Made by a program: the position numbers and the translations under genes
Notes under the pieces: model-generated
Database searches by the model: none
The model's input: only the letters and a program-made list of their open reading frames with translations
What the model was told of the DNA's origin: nothing
In this document: piece after piece, positions 52,983 to 61,465 of the stretch
Position numbering within the stretch: the first letter of the stretch is position 1
Layout: each line of letters starts with the position of its first letter
Source: Nocardiopsis potens DSM 45234
GTDB lineage: Bacteria > Actinomycetota > Actinomycetes > Streptosporangiales > Streptosporangiaceae
Direction: 5' to 3'
DNA length: 64,000 bases
Assembly: GCF_000341105.1 (NCBI RefSeq)
Contig: NZ_ANBB01000021.1
Span: forward strand, 86,818-150,817

Positions 52983-53906
52983 ATGCCCTTCACCGACCTG
53001 CGGCACAGCACCGATCTGCGGCACGGAGCCGACCCGCGGCACGGCGCCCTGACCGGCGTCCGGCTGTTCCACACCGAGCACGGCCCCGAGGACGCCGCGC
53101 ACACCCTGCTCCTGGTGCACGGCTGGGGCTCGGACTCGCACGAATGGGTCCAGCACATCCCCGCGCTGGCCGAGCGGCACCGGGTGATCGCCCCCGACCT
53201 GCGCGGGCACGGCGGCTCCGGGGTGCCGCCGAGCGGCAACACCCCGCGCGCCATGGCCGCCGACCTGGCCGCGCTCCTGGACGGCCTGCCCGGCCGGGCA
53301 CCGGTGACCGCCGTCGGCCACTCGATGGGCGGCCAGGTCGCCGGGCTGCTCGCCGCGGACCGGCCCGACCTGGTGCACGCCCTGGTCACCGTCGACCCCG
53401 GGTACGGCTTCCCGGCCGACGTGGCCCGGGCCTTCCCGGCGATGGCCGAGGCGCTGCGCGGCCCGGACGCGGTGCGCACCGCGATCGCCATCGACGCCTG
53501 GGACTACACCCCGGCCACCCCCACCTGGATCCGCGCCTGGCACGACCGCCGACTGGAGGCCGCCGCCCCGCACGTGCTCGCCGAGGCGTTCGCGGCCATG
53601 TTCACCGACCCCGGCGCGATCGGGGCCCGCCCGGCCGCCGAGCGGCACCTGGCCGGCCGGGACCAGCCCACCCTCTCCTTCCGCTTCGACCCGGAGCTCG
53701 CGGAGTGGGAGCGGCCGCTGCTCCGTCACCCCGCCTCCGAGGTGGTCTGCTGGCCCGGCTCCGGGCACCGGCTGCACGAAGAGCGGCCCGCCGAGTTCCT
53801 GCTGGTGCTCCAGCGCTGGCTGGAGCGCGCCGTCCCGGAGGGCGGCACCGGCGGCACCCGTCCCGACGAGCGCGGCACCGGCCGCGAGAATCGAGGAGCG
53901 CAGTGA
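52983..53906 (+). CDS. Alpha/beta hydrolase
   Basis: 307 residues. HGWGSDSHEW as oxyanion region, nucleophile elbow GHSMGG (about residue 118), His in GSGHRLHEE. Fold is that of lactonases, C-C hydrolases and haloperoxidase-like esterases. The first 25 residues contain a threefold (T)DLRHG(A/S) repeat from 18-bp DNA repeats and are likely unstructured. The gap before it holds ACCAAGCG at 52837, half of the operator motif, and GCGAT-TG-ATCGC. Start ATG 52983 with GGGAG. Overlaps the next gene (GTGA). Confidence 0.9.
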   Translation: MPFTDLRHSTDLRHGADPRHGALTGVRLFHTEHGPEDAAHTLLLVHGWGSDSHEWVQHIPALAERHRVIAPDLRGHGGSGVPPSGNTPRAMAADLAALLDGLPGRAPVTAVGHSMGGQVAGLLAADRPDLVHALVTVDPGYGFPADVARAFPAMAEALRGPDAVRTAIAIDAWDYTPATPTWIRAWHDRRLEAAAPHVLAEAFAAMFTDPGAIGARPAAERHLAGRDQPTLSFRFDPELAEWERPLLRHPASEVVCWPGSGHRLHEERPAEFLLVLQRWLERAVPEGGTGGTRPDERGTGRENRGAQ

Positions 53907-55153
53907 AGTTCAGCCTGTTCATGAACCCGCAGATCCCCGGATCGGGGTTCGCCGCCGAGGAGAACGCCAAGGCCCTGCGGCCGATCGGACGCGACCCCGG
54001 CTCCTACCAGAAGCTGCTGCACGAGGTGCGCGAGATCGCGGTGCACGCCGACCGGATCGGCTTCGACGCGCTGATGATCACCGAGCACCACTTCCACTCC
54101 GAGGGCTTCGAGTTCTCGGTCAACCCGCTGATGGTCCTGGCCGACCTGGCCGCCCGGACCGAGCGGATCCTGCTCGCCCCGCTCGGCCTGGTGCTGCCGG
54201 CCTGGGACCCGATCCGGGCCGCCGAGGACGTGGCGCTGCTCGACCACTTCAGCCGGGGCCGGCTGCGGCTCGGCATCGCCCGCGGCTACCAGGCGCGCTG
54301 GGCCAACGTGCTGGGGCAGCGGTGGAACTCCCAGGCCGCGCGGAGCGACGGCTCCTCCAGCGACGACCGCAACTTCGACGTCTTCGGCGAGCTGCTGCAC
54401 ATCATGAAGATGGCCTGGACCCAGGAGACCATCCGGTACAAGAGCGACGTGCTCGACTACCAGGTCCCCGCACCCTACGACGGGATCGAGGGGTGGCCGG
54501 CCCAGGAGTGGACGCGGACCTTCGGCGCCCCCGGCGAGCTGGACGACCAGGGCCGGATCCAGCGCGTCTCCGTGGTGCCCCGCCCCTACCAGGACCCGCA
54601 CCCGGAGCTGTGGCAGCCGTTCACCATCAGCGACCGCTCGGTGATCCGCGCCGCCAAGGAGGACATCCTGCCGTGGATGTTCACCCCCATCCCCGGCGAG
54701 CACCGCAAGAAGGCCGAGCTGTACCGCGCGGAGGCCGCCCGGAACGGCCGCGACTACAAGCTGGGCGAGCACACCGGGATCCTGAAGATCGTCGGCATGG
54801 CGGGCAGCCGCGAGGAGGCCATCGCCACCTACGGCAGCAGGATGCACAAGGACTTCGCCTCGTTCTTCGGCCCGTTCGGCTACCTGGAGGTGCTGCGCAC
54901 CGCCGACGACGACTCGGCGAAGCCGATCAGCCCGGAGAAGGGCGACTTCAAGCGGATGGCCGACGTGCAGATGGCCCTCATCGGCGGCCCGGACGACGTC
55001 AAGCGCGGCATCGAGGCGATGCTCAAGGAGATCCCCGACCTGGAGTGGTTCGGCCTGTTCATGCAGGGCCAGCAGGGGGTGCTCCCGCTGGACGACGTCA
55101 AGCGGAACCTGGAGATGTTCGCCGAACACGTCATCCCGGAGTTCCGGGACTGA
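53903..55153 (+). CDS. LLM-class flavin-dependent monooxygenase
   Basis: 416 residues of the bacterial luciferase-like family: MKFSLFMNPQIPG start, IGFDALMITEHHFHSEGF (TEHHF motif), APLGLVLPAWDPIRAAEDVALLDHFSRGRLRLGIARG, as in two-component flavin monooxygenases and limonene/cyclic-ketone oxygenase types. It would use reduced FMN from a separate reductase, not seen here. GTG 53903 with GAGGAG and a 4-nt overlap with the hydrolase. Last gene of the operon; repeat locus 2 begins soon after. Confidence 0.9.
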   Translation: MKFSLFMNPQIPGSGFAAEENAKALRPIGRDPGSYQKLLHEVREIAVHADRIGFDALMITEHHFHSEGFEFSVNPLMVLADLAARTERILLAPLGLVLPAWDPIRAAEDVALLDHFSRGRLRLGIARGYQARWANVLGQRWNSQAARSDGSSSDDRNFDVFGELLHIMKMAWTQETIRYKSDVLDYQVPAPYDGIEGWPAQEWTRTFGAPGELDDQGRIQRVSVVPRPYQDPHPELWQPFTISDRSVIRAAKEDILPWMFTPIPGEHRKKAELYRAEAARNGRDYKLGEHTGILKIVGMAGSREEAIATYGSRMHKDFASFFGPFGYLEVLRTADDDSAKPISPEKGDFKRMADVQMALIGGPDDVKRGIEAMLKEIPDLEWFGLFMQGQQGVLPLDDVKRNLEMFAEHVIPEFRD

Positions 55154-55291
55154 CGGAACCGGCGGAACTGCCGGGACCGCCCGAAAGCGCGGCGGCGGGC
55201 GCCTGCCGGCCCCGCCGCCCGCCCCTCCCCGCCGCCCCCGGCACCGCGACGGACGGCCCGACGACTCCACCGGCGGCCGACCGGGACCGGG

Positions 55292-55335
55292 CGAGGGCCG
55301 GTCGAGGGCCGGTCGAGGGCCGGTCGAGGGCCAGT
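55292..55335. repeat. 11-bp tandem repeat at the left edge of repeat locus 2
   Basis: Four copies of CGAGGGCCGGT, the last with one change, immediately before the first 71-bp unit. Confidence 0.85.
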
Positions 55336-55338
55336 CGA

Positions 55339-55690
55339 GCGCGGCGCCCCGCGGAGCGAAGGTTCAAGCGGGCAGCGAAGGCGGGAGGACGTGCCGGCCG
55401 GTCGGTCCGGCGCGGCACCCCGCGAAGCGAAGGTCAAGACGAGCAGCGACGGCAACGGTGGGGGCAGGGCGAAGGCCGTAGCCCGGGCGCGGCGCCCCAC
55501 GGGGCGAGGGTTCAAGCGGGCAGCGAAGGCGGGAGGACGTGCCGGCCGGTCGGTCCGGCGCGGCGCCCCGCGAAGCGAAGGTCAAGACGGGCGGCGACGG
55601 CAACGGTGGGGGCGGGGCGGAGGTGGTCGCCCGGGTACCGGGCCCCACGGGGTCGGGGTTCAGGCTGGCGGCGAGGGCGGGAGCGGGCCT
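55339..55690 (+). repeat. Repeat locus 2, left array of 71/77-bp units
   Basis: Units start at 55339, 55410, 55487, 55558 and 55635, giving lengths 71, 77, 71, 77 and a decayed fifth. Same GCGCGGCGCC start and same two tail classes as in locus 1, strictly alternating here, with a higher-order 148-bp duplication. Confidence 0.9.
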
Positions 55691-55744
55691 GGCGCCGCGT
55701 TCACCGGCCGGGCCCGGCGCGTGCTCCCGGCAAGGGGAGGCGGT

Positions 55745-56220
55745 GCTCCGGTGAAGGGGGCAGGCCCACTTGCCCCGGCCCACCTGGGGGCCTTATCCCT
55801 ATATGCCTGGTTCGCAGCGGGGATCGAGCGAGGGTGGAGGCGCCCTGCGCACCACGAGAGCACCCCGATTACATCTACCAGCGAGTAGTAAGCCCCCAGG
55901 CCCCGCCACCGCCTCAATGATTACCCAGAGTGGCCAAACAAGGCCTCCCAGGAGAACAAAAGCGACATCCCGCCCCCACCTCCGCTCTCCCTGGGTTCCG
56001 ACCCCCTGCATCCCGGCCTTCCGGGCGGCTCGAACCCCTCGCCACCGGCCCGATCAGGGCGATCCGGGCCTGCCGGGGGCCGATCCGGGCCGGGATGCGC
56101 GCCCGGGAATCACCGGGGTGCTCTCGCGGTGCGCAGGGCGCCCCACCCCGCCATCACCCTGCGTATTCGCCAAGGTCAAAGAGGTGCAGCGGTTTCAACG
56201 GCGGCCGGCCCCGCCGCCCG
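55745..56220 (-). repeat. Repeat locus 2, conserved core (inverted relative to locus 1)
   Basis: Reverse complement of the 24340-24812 core. Inverted repeats at 55833-55870 and 56108-56147 again share GCCCTGCGCACC and are better matched than in locus 1. The 50-bp block around GTCGCTTTTGTTCTCC differs from locus 1 at only two positions. A plus-strand frame conserved as DYIYQRVVS is closed by a stop in this copy and not in locus 1. Confidence 0.85.
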
Positions 56221-56264
56221 GGCGACGCGGGAACGGCGAACCCGCCGCCCAGGCCGCCCCGGCT

Positions 56265-56600
56265 GCCCCCACCCCGCTCTGCCGCACCCGACCGACCAGC
56301 CGGTTCCCACTGCCGCCCTCGCCGCCCGCTTGAACCCCAGCCTTGTGGAACGCCGCGCCCGGGCGGCCGCCTTCGCCCCGCCCCTACCGGCGCCGTCGCC
56401 GCTGGCTTGAACCTTCGCTCCGCGATACGCCGCACCCGGGCGACCGCCTCCGCCTCGCCCCTGCCTGTGCCGTCGCCGCTGGCTTGAACCCTCACTCCGT
56501 GGGGCGCCGCGCCGGACCGACCGGCCGGTCCCCCACCGCCGCCCTCGCCGCCCGTCTTAACCCCCGCCCCGTGGGGCGCCGCGCCCGGGCTACCGACTGG
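56265..56600 (-). repeat. Repeat locus 2, right array (reverse orientation)
   Basis: At least four reverse units with boundaries near 56358, 56435, 56512 and 56584, that is spacings of 77, 77 and 72. Both arrays point toward the core as in locus 1. Confidence 0.85.
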
Positions 56601-56611
56601 CCGGTCCCCTC

Positions 56612-56655
56612 TCCGTCCTCGCTCTGTCCTCGCTCTGTCCTCGCTCCGTCCTCGG
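56612..56655. repeat. 11-bp tandem repeat at the right edge of repeat locus 2
   Basis: Four copies of TC(C/T)GTCCTCGC, the last ending in G. Same copy number and period as the repeat at the left edge, but different sequence. Confidence 0.85.
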
Positions 56656-56742
56656 TGGCGGCGGGGCCCTGTTCGGGGTCCGGCCGCTTCCTGATAATCG
56701 ACCCCCCGCACCCCGCGGGCCGGCGATCGGACAGGGAGCGGA

Positions 56743-57489
56743 ATGGAACTGGAACGCGTGGTCATCGGCCTGGTGACGGCGGCGCTGCTGCCCTACTCCA
56801 TCCCGATGGTGCGGCCCCGGCGGGCGACCGCGCTCGTCCTCACCGCCGGCTACGCCCTGTACACCCTGGCGCCGGGAATGCTCTCCTGGGCCGCGCTGGT
56901 CCTGCTCCCGCTCTGCGTGGGCGCCTCCTGGCTGCTCGGCCGGCTGGCCAAGGCCGACACGAACATGCAGGGGTCGCCCCGGCTGTTCCGCCCCGCCGGC
57001 ACCGCCCGGTTCATCTACGTCCCGCTCGCCCTGGCCGTGCTGCTCGCGCTGGCGTCCGGACTTCTCTACGGGGGTGCCCTGCTGACCCGGGCGACAGGTG
57101 AACTTATCCTGGACGACAGTACGGCGCTCGTGGTCTCGGGTCTCCTCGTGGCCACCTTCGTCGGGGGGGAGGTCGTCACTCACACGCTCCACCCGTTCTA
57201 CGCCGAATTGAAGAAGGCGGAGGCGGAGGAGATGGAGCCCCTGCGCGGGGCCGGCACCGCCATCGGGTGGTTGGAGCGGTCCATGACTTACGCCTTCGCC
57301 GTCGCAGGACAGCCGGAGGCCGTCGCGGTGGTCGTGGGGATCAAGGCGCTCGCTCGCTTCCCCGAGCTGAAGAGCAACCAGAAGCGCTTCGCCGAGTACT
57401 TCCTCATCGGATCCATGAGCAGCATCGGATTCGCCCTCCTGGTCGCCGCGGTCGTCCGCGTGCTGCTGGGAGAAAGGGCCCTTGGGTGA
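56743..57489 (+). CDS. Membrane protein resembling the C-terminal part of DUF3307 proteins
   Basis: 248 residues with about six membrane segments (near 5-22, 30-65, 86-110, 125-145, 175-200, 220-242). The segment GTAIGWLERSMTYAFAVAGQ...IKALARFPELKSNQKRFAEYFLIGSMSSIGFALLV follows the pattern of the C-terminal half of DUF3307 proteins (IGxLER, KSxxRF, EYxLIGTLxS). Function is unknown. ATG 56743 has GGGAG upstream. Overlaps the next gene by GTGA, so the two are coupled. It begins 87 bp from the end of repeat locus 2. Confidence 0.72.
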   Translation: MELERVVIGLVTAALLPYSIPMVRPRRATALVLTAGYALYTLAPGMLSWAALVLLPLCVGASWLLGRLAKADTNMQGSPRLFRPAGTARFIYVPLALAVLLALASGLLYGGALLTRATGELILDDSTALVVSGLLVATFVGGEVVTHTLHPFYAELKKAEAEEMEPLRGAGTAIGWLERSMTYAFAVAGQPEAVAVVVGIKALARFPELKSNQKRFAEYFLIGSMSSIGFALLVAAVVRVLLGERALG

Positions 57490-57956
57490 CATGGAAGACC
57501 GTCAGCGGCCATCCGCTCGTCGTCGAACTGCGCCGGCTCCGGCTGCCGCAGTCCGACTTCATCATCGCCGGCAGCGGCCCGCTGCTGGCGCACGGGATCC
57601 GGGACGACATCACCGACCTGGACGTGGTGCTCCGCGGCCGGGCCTGGGACATCGTCCGCGGCCTCGGCCCGGTGTCCACCGCCCCCTGGGAGGGGGTGCG
57701 CCGGGTGATGCTGGCCGACGGCCGGCTGGAGATGCTGAACGGCTGGTTCCCGTCCATGTGGGACCTGGACGAGTTCGTCTCCGCCCGTGAGCTCCTGCAC
57801 GGGCTGCCCTTCGCCCCGCTCGAACGGGTGCTGCGGTGGAAGCGCCGCCTGGGCCGGGCCAAGGACATCGCCGACATCAACGCCCTCATCGACCATCTGG
57901 CGTCCCGGCACTTCCAGCTGCCCCCGCTCGGCGAGACCGACCCGCGGCCCGGCTGA
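57486..57956 (+). CDS. Nucleotidyltransferase-fold protein
   Basis: 156 residues. FIIAGSGPLLAHGIRDDITDLDVVLRG resembles the GSxxxxxG...DxD core of Pol-beta-type nucleotidyltransferases (Asp-Leu-Asp), and the tail LGRAKDIADINALIDHL resembles the helical end of AbiEii/MNT-like proteins that act on RNA, proteins or nucleotides. The usual third carboxylate is not certain. GTG 57486 overlaps the membrane protein stop, so the pair probably works together. A coupled membrane protein plus nucleotidyltransferase recalls defence or toxin-type modules, but evidence is only contextual. Confidence 0.7.
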   Translation: MTWKTVSGHPLVVELRRLRLPQSDFIIAGSGPLLAHGIRDDITDLDVVLRGRAWDIVRGLGPVSTAPWEGVRRVMLADGRLEMLNGWFPSMWDLDEFVSARELLHGLPFAPLERVLRWKRRLGRAKDIADINALIDHLASRHFQLPPLGETDPRPG

Positions 57957-57979
57957 GCGGCGCCCCGAGCACCCAGGAG

Positions 57980-58012
57980 CGCCCTGCCCCGGGGCGGCCC
58001 CGGGGCAGGGCG
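57980..58012. terminator. 15-bp-arm hairpin between convergent genes
   Basis: Arms 57980-57994 and 57998-58012 are perfectly complementary around CGG; serves both flanking genes. Confidence 0.82.
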
Positions 58013-58025
58013 GTTCAGAACGGCT

Positions 58026-58889
58026 TCAGAACAGCACCGACATGACCTCGCCGACCTCGCGGAAGCCGACCCGGTGGTAGACCGCGCGGGCCGGGGCGTT
58101 GTAGTCGTTGACGTAGAGGGTGACCCGCGGGGCGATCCCGGTGCGGGCGAAGCGGGCGACCGCCGCCATCCCCGCCGCGGCGTGGCCGCGGCCGCGGAGC
58201 TCCGGGTGGACCCACACCCCCTGCACCTGGCAGGCGTGCGGGGTGACCGCGCCCACCTCGGCCTTGAACACCACCCGGCCGTCCTCGATCCGGGCGAAGG
58301 CGCGGCCGGAGCGGACCAGCTCCTCGACCCGGGCCCGGTAGAGCGCGCCGCCGTCGCCGGCGTCCGGCGCCACCCCGACCTCCTCGGTGAACATCGCGAT
58401 GCAGGCCGGCAGGAGGACGTCCAGCTCGTCCAGGCGGACCCGGCGCACCAGCGGGTCGGGGTCGGCGCGCGACTCGGCCAGCAGCTCCATCACCGGCTGC
58501 CGGGCGCGGATGGCGCGGGCCGGTCCCCACACCGGGCCGAGCCGCTCCCACATGCCGCGGACCGCGGGGACCGGGCCGACGATGGAGGAGCAGCGCCGGC
58601 CCCGCCAGCGCGCGTGCTCGGCGAACCGGCGGACCGCCTCCGGGCCGGCGTCCACCGGGACCAGGTTGGCCCCGGAGTAGCAGAGCGCGGTGATCTCACC
58701 GTCGGTGATGTGGCCCCAGACCTCGGCGCCGAGCCGACCCGGGTCCAGGCCCGCGGCTCGCAGCCGGGAGCTGACGAAGACGTTGCCCACCGGGTCCCGG
58801 TCGAGCAGGGCGTGCACGGCTCCGAGGTCGCGCCCGTCGAGCACCCGCACCGCCGAGGTCCGCAGCACCCGCTTCACCCCGTCCGCCAT
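58026..58889 (-). CDS. GNAT acetyltransferase with N-terminal DUF4081
   Basis: 287 residues. N-terminal half (about 10-140) has the DUF4081 pattern (DPVGNVFVSSRLRAAGLD, WGHITDGEITALCYSGANLVPV, SSIVGPVPAV). C-terminal GNAT has VQGVWVHPELRGRGHAAAGM as the acetyl-CoA-binding loop and VTLYVNDYNAPARAVYHRVGF. A family common in actinobacteria, substrate unknown. ATG 58889 has only a weak GGA upstream; GTG 58907 is possible. Confidence 0.88.
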   Translation of the reverse strand: MADGVKRVLRTSAVRVLDGRDLGAVHALLDRDPVGNVFVSSRLRAAGLDPGRLGAEVWGHITDGEITALCYSGANLVPVDAGPEAVRRFAEHARWRGRRCSSIVGPVPAVRGMWERLGPVWGPARAIRARQPVMELLAESRADPDPLVRRVRLDELDVLLPACIAMFTEEVGVAPDAGDGGALYRARVEELVRSGRAFARIEDGRVVFKAEVGAVTPHACQVQGVWVHPELRGRGHAAAGMAAVARFARTGIAPRVTLYVNDYNAPARAVYHRVGFREVGEVMSVLF

Positions 58890-59082
58890 CAGACGCCATC
58901 CGCTCACCGGCCGCCTTCCCGCACATGGCCGCCTCCGCGACCCGGCGCGCCCTGACAACGCGCCCGTCACCGGCCTTTCAAGACTATTCGACCACTTCCC
59001 GGTGGTCCGCGCCGCACCCGGGGCCGCCCCGTATCCGGGCCGCGCCGCGCAGGCGCGGGCCCGGGCGTGCGGCCCGGCCCGG

Positions 59083-60654
59083 TCAGCTCCGGGAGGGCGC
59101 CCCCGGTCCCTGCTGGTGCTCGCGGCCTCCGCCGCCGCCCTGCGCCGGCTCCGGGTCCGGCCCGGCCGCGCAGGCCAGGTCGGCGCCGCCGGTCCCGGCC
59201 GGGGCGGGCAGCGAGCCGTCCCGCAGGTAGCCGGCGACCGCGCGGTCCACGCAGGCGTTGCCGCCGAGCGCGACACCGTGGGTGTGGCCGCCCTCCTCGA
59301 CCACCAGGCGGCCCTCCGGGAAGCGGTCGCGCATCGCGAAGGCGCCGTCCAGCGGGGTGGCGCCGTCCTCGGAGGCGTGCACCAGCAGGGCGTCCCGCAC
59401 GGCGGAGCCGTCCACCTCGATCCACGGCCCGTCGCCGGCCGCCCAGAACGCGCACGGCGCGTTGTACCAGATGTTGTTCCACCCCTGGAAGGGGGCGTCG
59501 GCGTGCGCCTTCTCCCCCGCTGCGGTCCACTCCGGCCAGAACCGGGGCCACGGCGCGTCGGTGCACTCGGTGGCGAGGTAGGCGCCGTATCCGGCGTCGT
59601 CCGCGCCGCTCTCGCCGAACCGCTCGTGCGCCTTGAGCAGCGCCTCCGGATCGGTCCCGGAGACGTGGTCGGCCAGGGCCCGGGCCAGCGGCGGCCAGGC
59701 CGCCGAGGTGTAGGCGGCGGTGATGAAGGAGTTCTCGTACTCGGTGGGCCCGACGGTGCCGGCCACCGGCGCCTCGGCGAGCTCCGCGCGCACCCGGTAG
59801 TAGGCCTCCTCCACCGCGGCGGGGTCGGCGCCCAGGCCGTAGGCGGCGGAGTGCTCGGCGGTCCAGGCGAAGAAGTGCCCGGCCGCCCGGTCCAGCGCCC
59901 GGCTCTGCTCCAGGTTGGACTCGAACCAGGGGCGGCCGGGGTGCACCACGCTGTCCAGCACCAGGCGCCGCACGCCGTCCGGGAAGAGGGTGGCGTACAC
60001 CCCGCCGAGCAGGGTGCCGTAGGAGTAGCCGAGGTAGTCGATCTTCTCGGCGCCCAGGGAGAGCCGGATCCGGTCCATGTCCCGGGCGGTGTCCTCGGTC
60101 CGCATGTGCTCCAGCAGCTCGCCGTTGCGGACGGCGCAGGCGGTGGCGTAGTCGGCGGCCCGCTGCACCAGGGCCCTCTCGGCGGTGCCGGTGGCGGGCA
60201 CGGTGTCCGGGCGGACCGGGTCGAAGTAGCCGGGGTCGCAGCCGACCGCCGGGGTGCTCGCCCCGGTGCCGCGGGGGTCGAAGCCGACCACGTCGTAGCG
60301 GTCGCGCAGGTCCGCGGGGAGGCCCTCGGCGACGCGGGGGGCCCAGCCCCGGCCGGGGCTGCCCGGGCCGCCCGGGTTGACCAGCAGCACGCCCTCGGTC
60401 CGCTCGCGGGCGGGGACCCGGGAGAGCGCGATGGCGACCGTCTCCCCGGCCCGGTCCCCGGGGCCGCCGCCGGCCTCCCAGTCCAGCGGGACCTCCAGCT
60501 CGGCGCACTGCACGCCGGCTCCGCCGAGGTCGGTGCACTCGCCCCACTCCACCGAGTACCGGTCCTCCCTGGTCTGCTCCTTCGCCGCGGCGACGCCCTG
60601 CACCGGCAGCAGCAGCGCCGCCAGGGCGACCGCCGGAACCCCGATGGCCCGCAT
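59083..60654 (-). CDS. Secreted alpha/beta hydrolase, tripeptidyl aminopeptidase type
   Basis: 523 residues with a signal peptide (MRAIGVPAVALAALLLPVQGVAAA). NPGGPGSPGRGW is the oxyanion motif of the SlpD/TAP peptidase group, followed by FDPRGTGAS, nucleophile GYSYGTLLGGVYA, acid in SEDGATPLDGA and His in EGGHTHGV. The TAP-like C-terminal domain is present. It trims peptides outside the cell. The last 40 residues are low in complexity and probably flexible. ATG 60654 follows GGGGGTGGGGG. Confidence 0.9.
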   Translation of the reverse strand: MRAIGVPAVALAALLLPVQGVAAAKEQTREDRYSVEWGECTDLGGAGVQCAELEVPLDWEAGGGPGDRAGETVAIALSRVPARERTEGVLLVNPGGPGSPGRGWAPRVAEGLPADLRDRYDVVGFDPRGTGASTPAVGCDPGYFDPVRPDTVPATGTAERALVQRAADYATACAVRNGELLEHMRTEDTARDMDRIRLSLGAEKIDYLGYSYGTLLGGVYATLFPDGVRRLVLDSVVHPGRPWFESNLEQSRALDRAAGHFFAWTAEHSAAYGLGADPAAVEEAYYRVRAELAEAPVAGTVGPTEYENSFITAAYTSAAWPPLARALADHVSGTDPEALLKAHERFGESGADDAGYGAYLATECTDAPWPRFWPEWTAAGEKAHADAPFQGWNNIWYNAPCAFWAAGDGPWIEVDGSAVRDALLVHASEDGATPLDGAFAMRDRFPEGRLVVEEGGHTHGVALGGNACVDRAVAGYLRDGSLPAPAGTGGADLACAAGPDPEPAQGGGGGREHQQGPGAPSRS

Positions 60655-60856
60655 CCCCCACCCCCTACCTGATGTGACGACGCACATTCTCTCCGCAATC
60701 GCCGGGGCGGGCGGCGTCCGACACGGAGCGGGGGCGGGGCGTGTTCCCCCGGGGCCAAGGGGGGCGCTCCCCCGGCCGGGGGCGGCCGGGCGGAACCCGG
60801 TCCGGCCGGTGGGTAGCATCGGTCTCGCCGGGTCCGACCCGGAGCAGACGGGACCG

Positions 60857-61339
60857 ATGGGAGCTTCAGTGCGGTTGGATCGCGTCGACGAGCGCATCAT
60901 CGCGATACTCGGCGCGGACGCGCGCGCGAGCTTCGCCGACATCGGCGCGGCCGTGGGCCTGTCCGCGTCGGCGGCCAAGCGGCGGGTGGACCGGCTGGTG
61001 GAGGCGGGCGCGATCCGCGGCTTCACCGTGGTGCTGGAGCCCTCCTCGCTCGGCTGGACCACCGAGGCCTACATCGAGGTCTACTGCCGGCCCCGCACCT
61101 CCCCCGCCGAGATCCGGGCCGGGCTGACCGGCTACGCCGAGGTCACCTCGGCCTGCACCGTCACCGGGGAGGCCGACGCCATGGTGCAGGTCCGCGCCCG
61201 CGACATGCAGCACCTGGAGGAGACCATCGAGCGGATCTGCGCGGAGCCGTTCGTGGTGCGCACCAAGAGCACCCTGGTGCTGTCCCGGCTGGTGGACCAG
61301 CCGATGCTGGCCGGCGCCGAGCGGGGCCGCACCGCCTGA
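60857..61339 (+). CDS. Lrp/AsnC-family regulator
   Basis: 160 residues: winged HTH at the N terminus (DERIIAILGADARASFADIGAAVGLSASAAKRRVDRLVEAGAI) then a RAM ligand-binding domain (SACTVTGEADAMVQVRARD). Family members sense amino acids. It converges on davB, 126 bp away, and so could control lysine degradation by sensing lysine; this is inference from position. ATG 60857 has a weak ribosome site; GTG 60869 is possible. Confidence 0.9.
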   Translation: MGASVRLDRVDERIIAILGADARASFADIGAAVGLSASAAKRRVDRLVEAGAIRGFTVVLEPSSLGWTTEAYIEVYCRPRTSPAEIRAGLTGYAEVTSACTVTGEADAMVQVRARDMQHLEETIERICAEPFVVRTKSTLVLSRLVDQPMLAGAERGRTA

Positions 61340-61465
61340 CCCCGCGCCTCCTGCCCCCGCACCTCCGGGCGGTGCCACCCGGGCCCGCGCCCCCGCGGCG
61401 CCGAGACCGCTGCGAGCGGGGGCGGGCGCGGTGCCGCGTCCGCCCCCGCCCCGCGGCGTTCCGGG

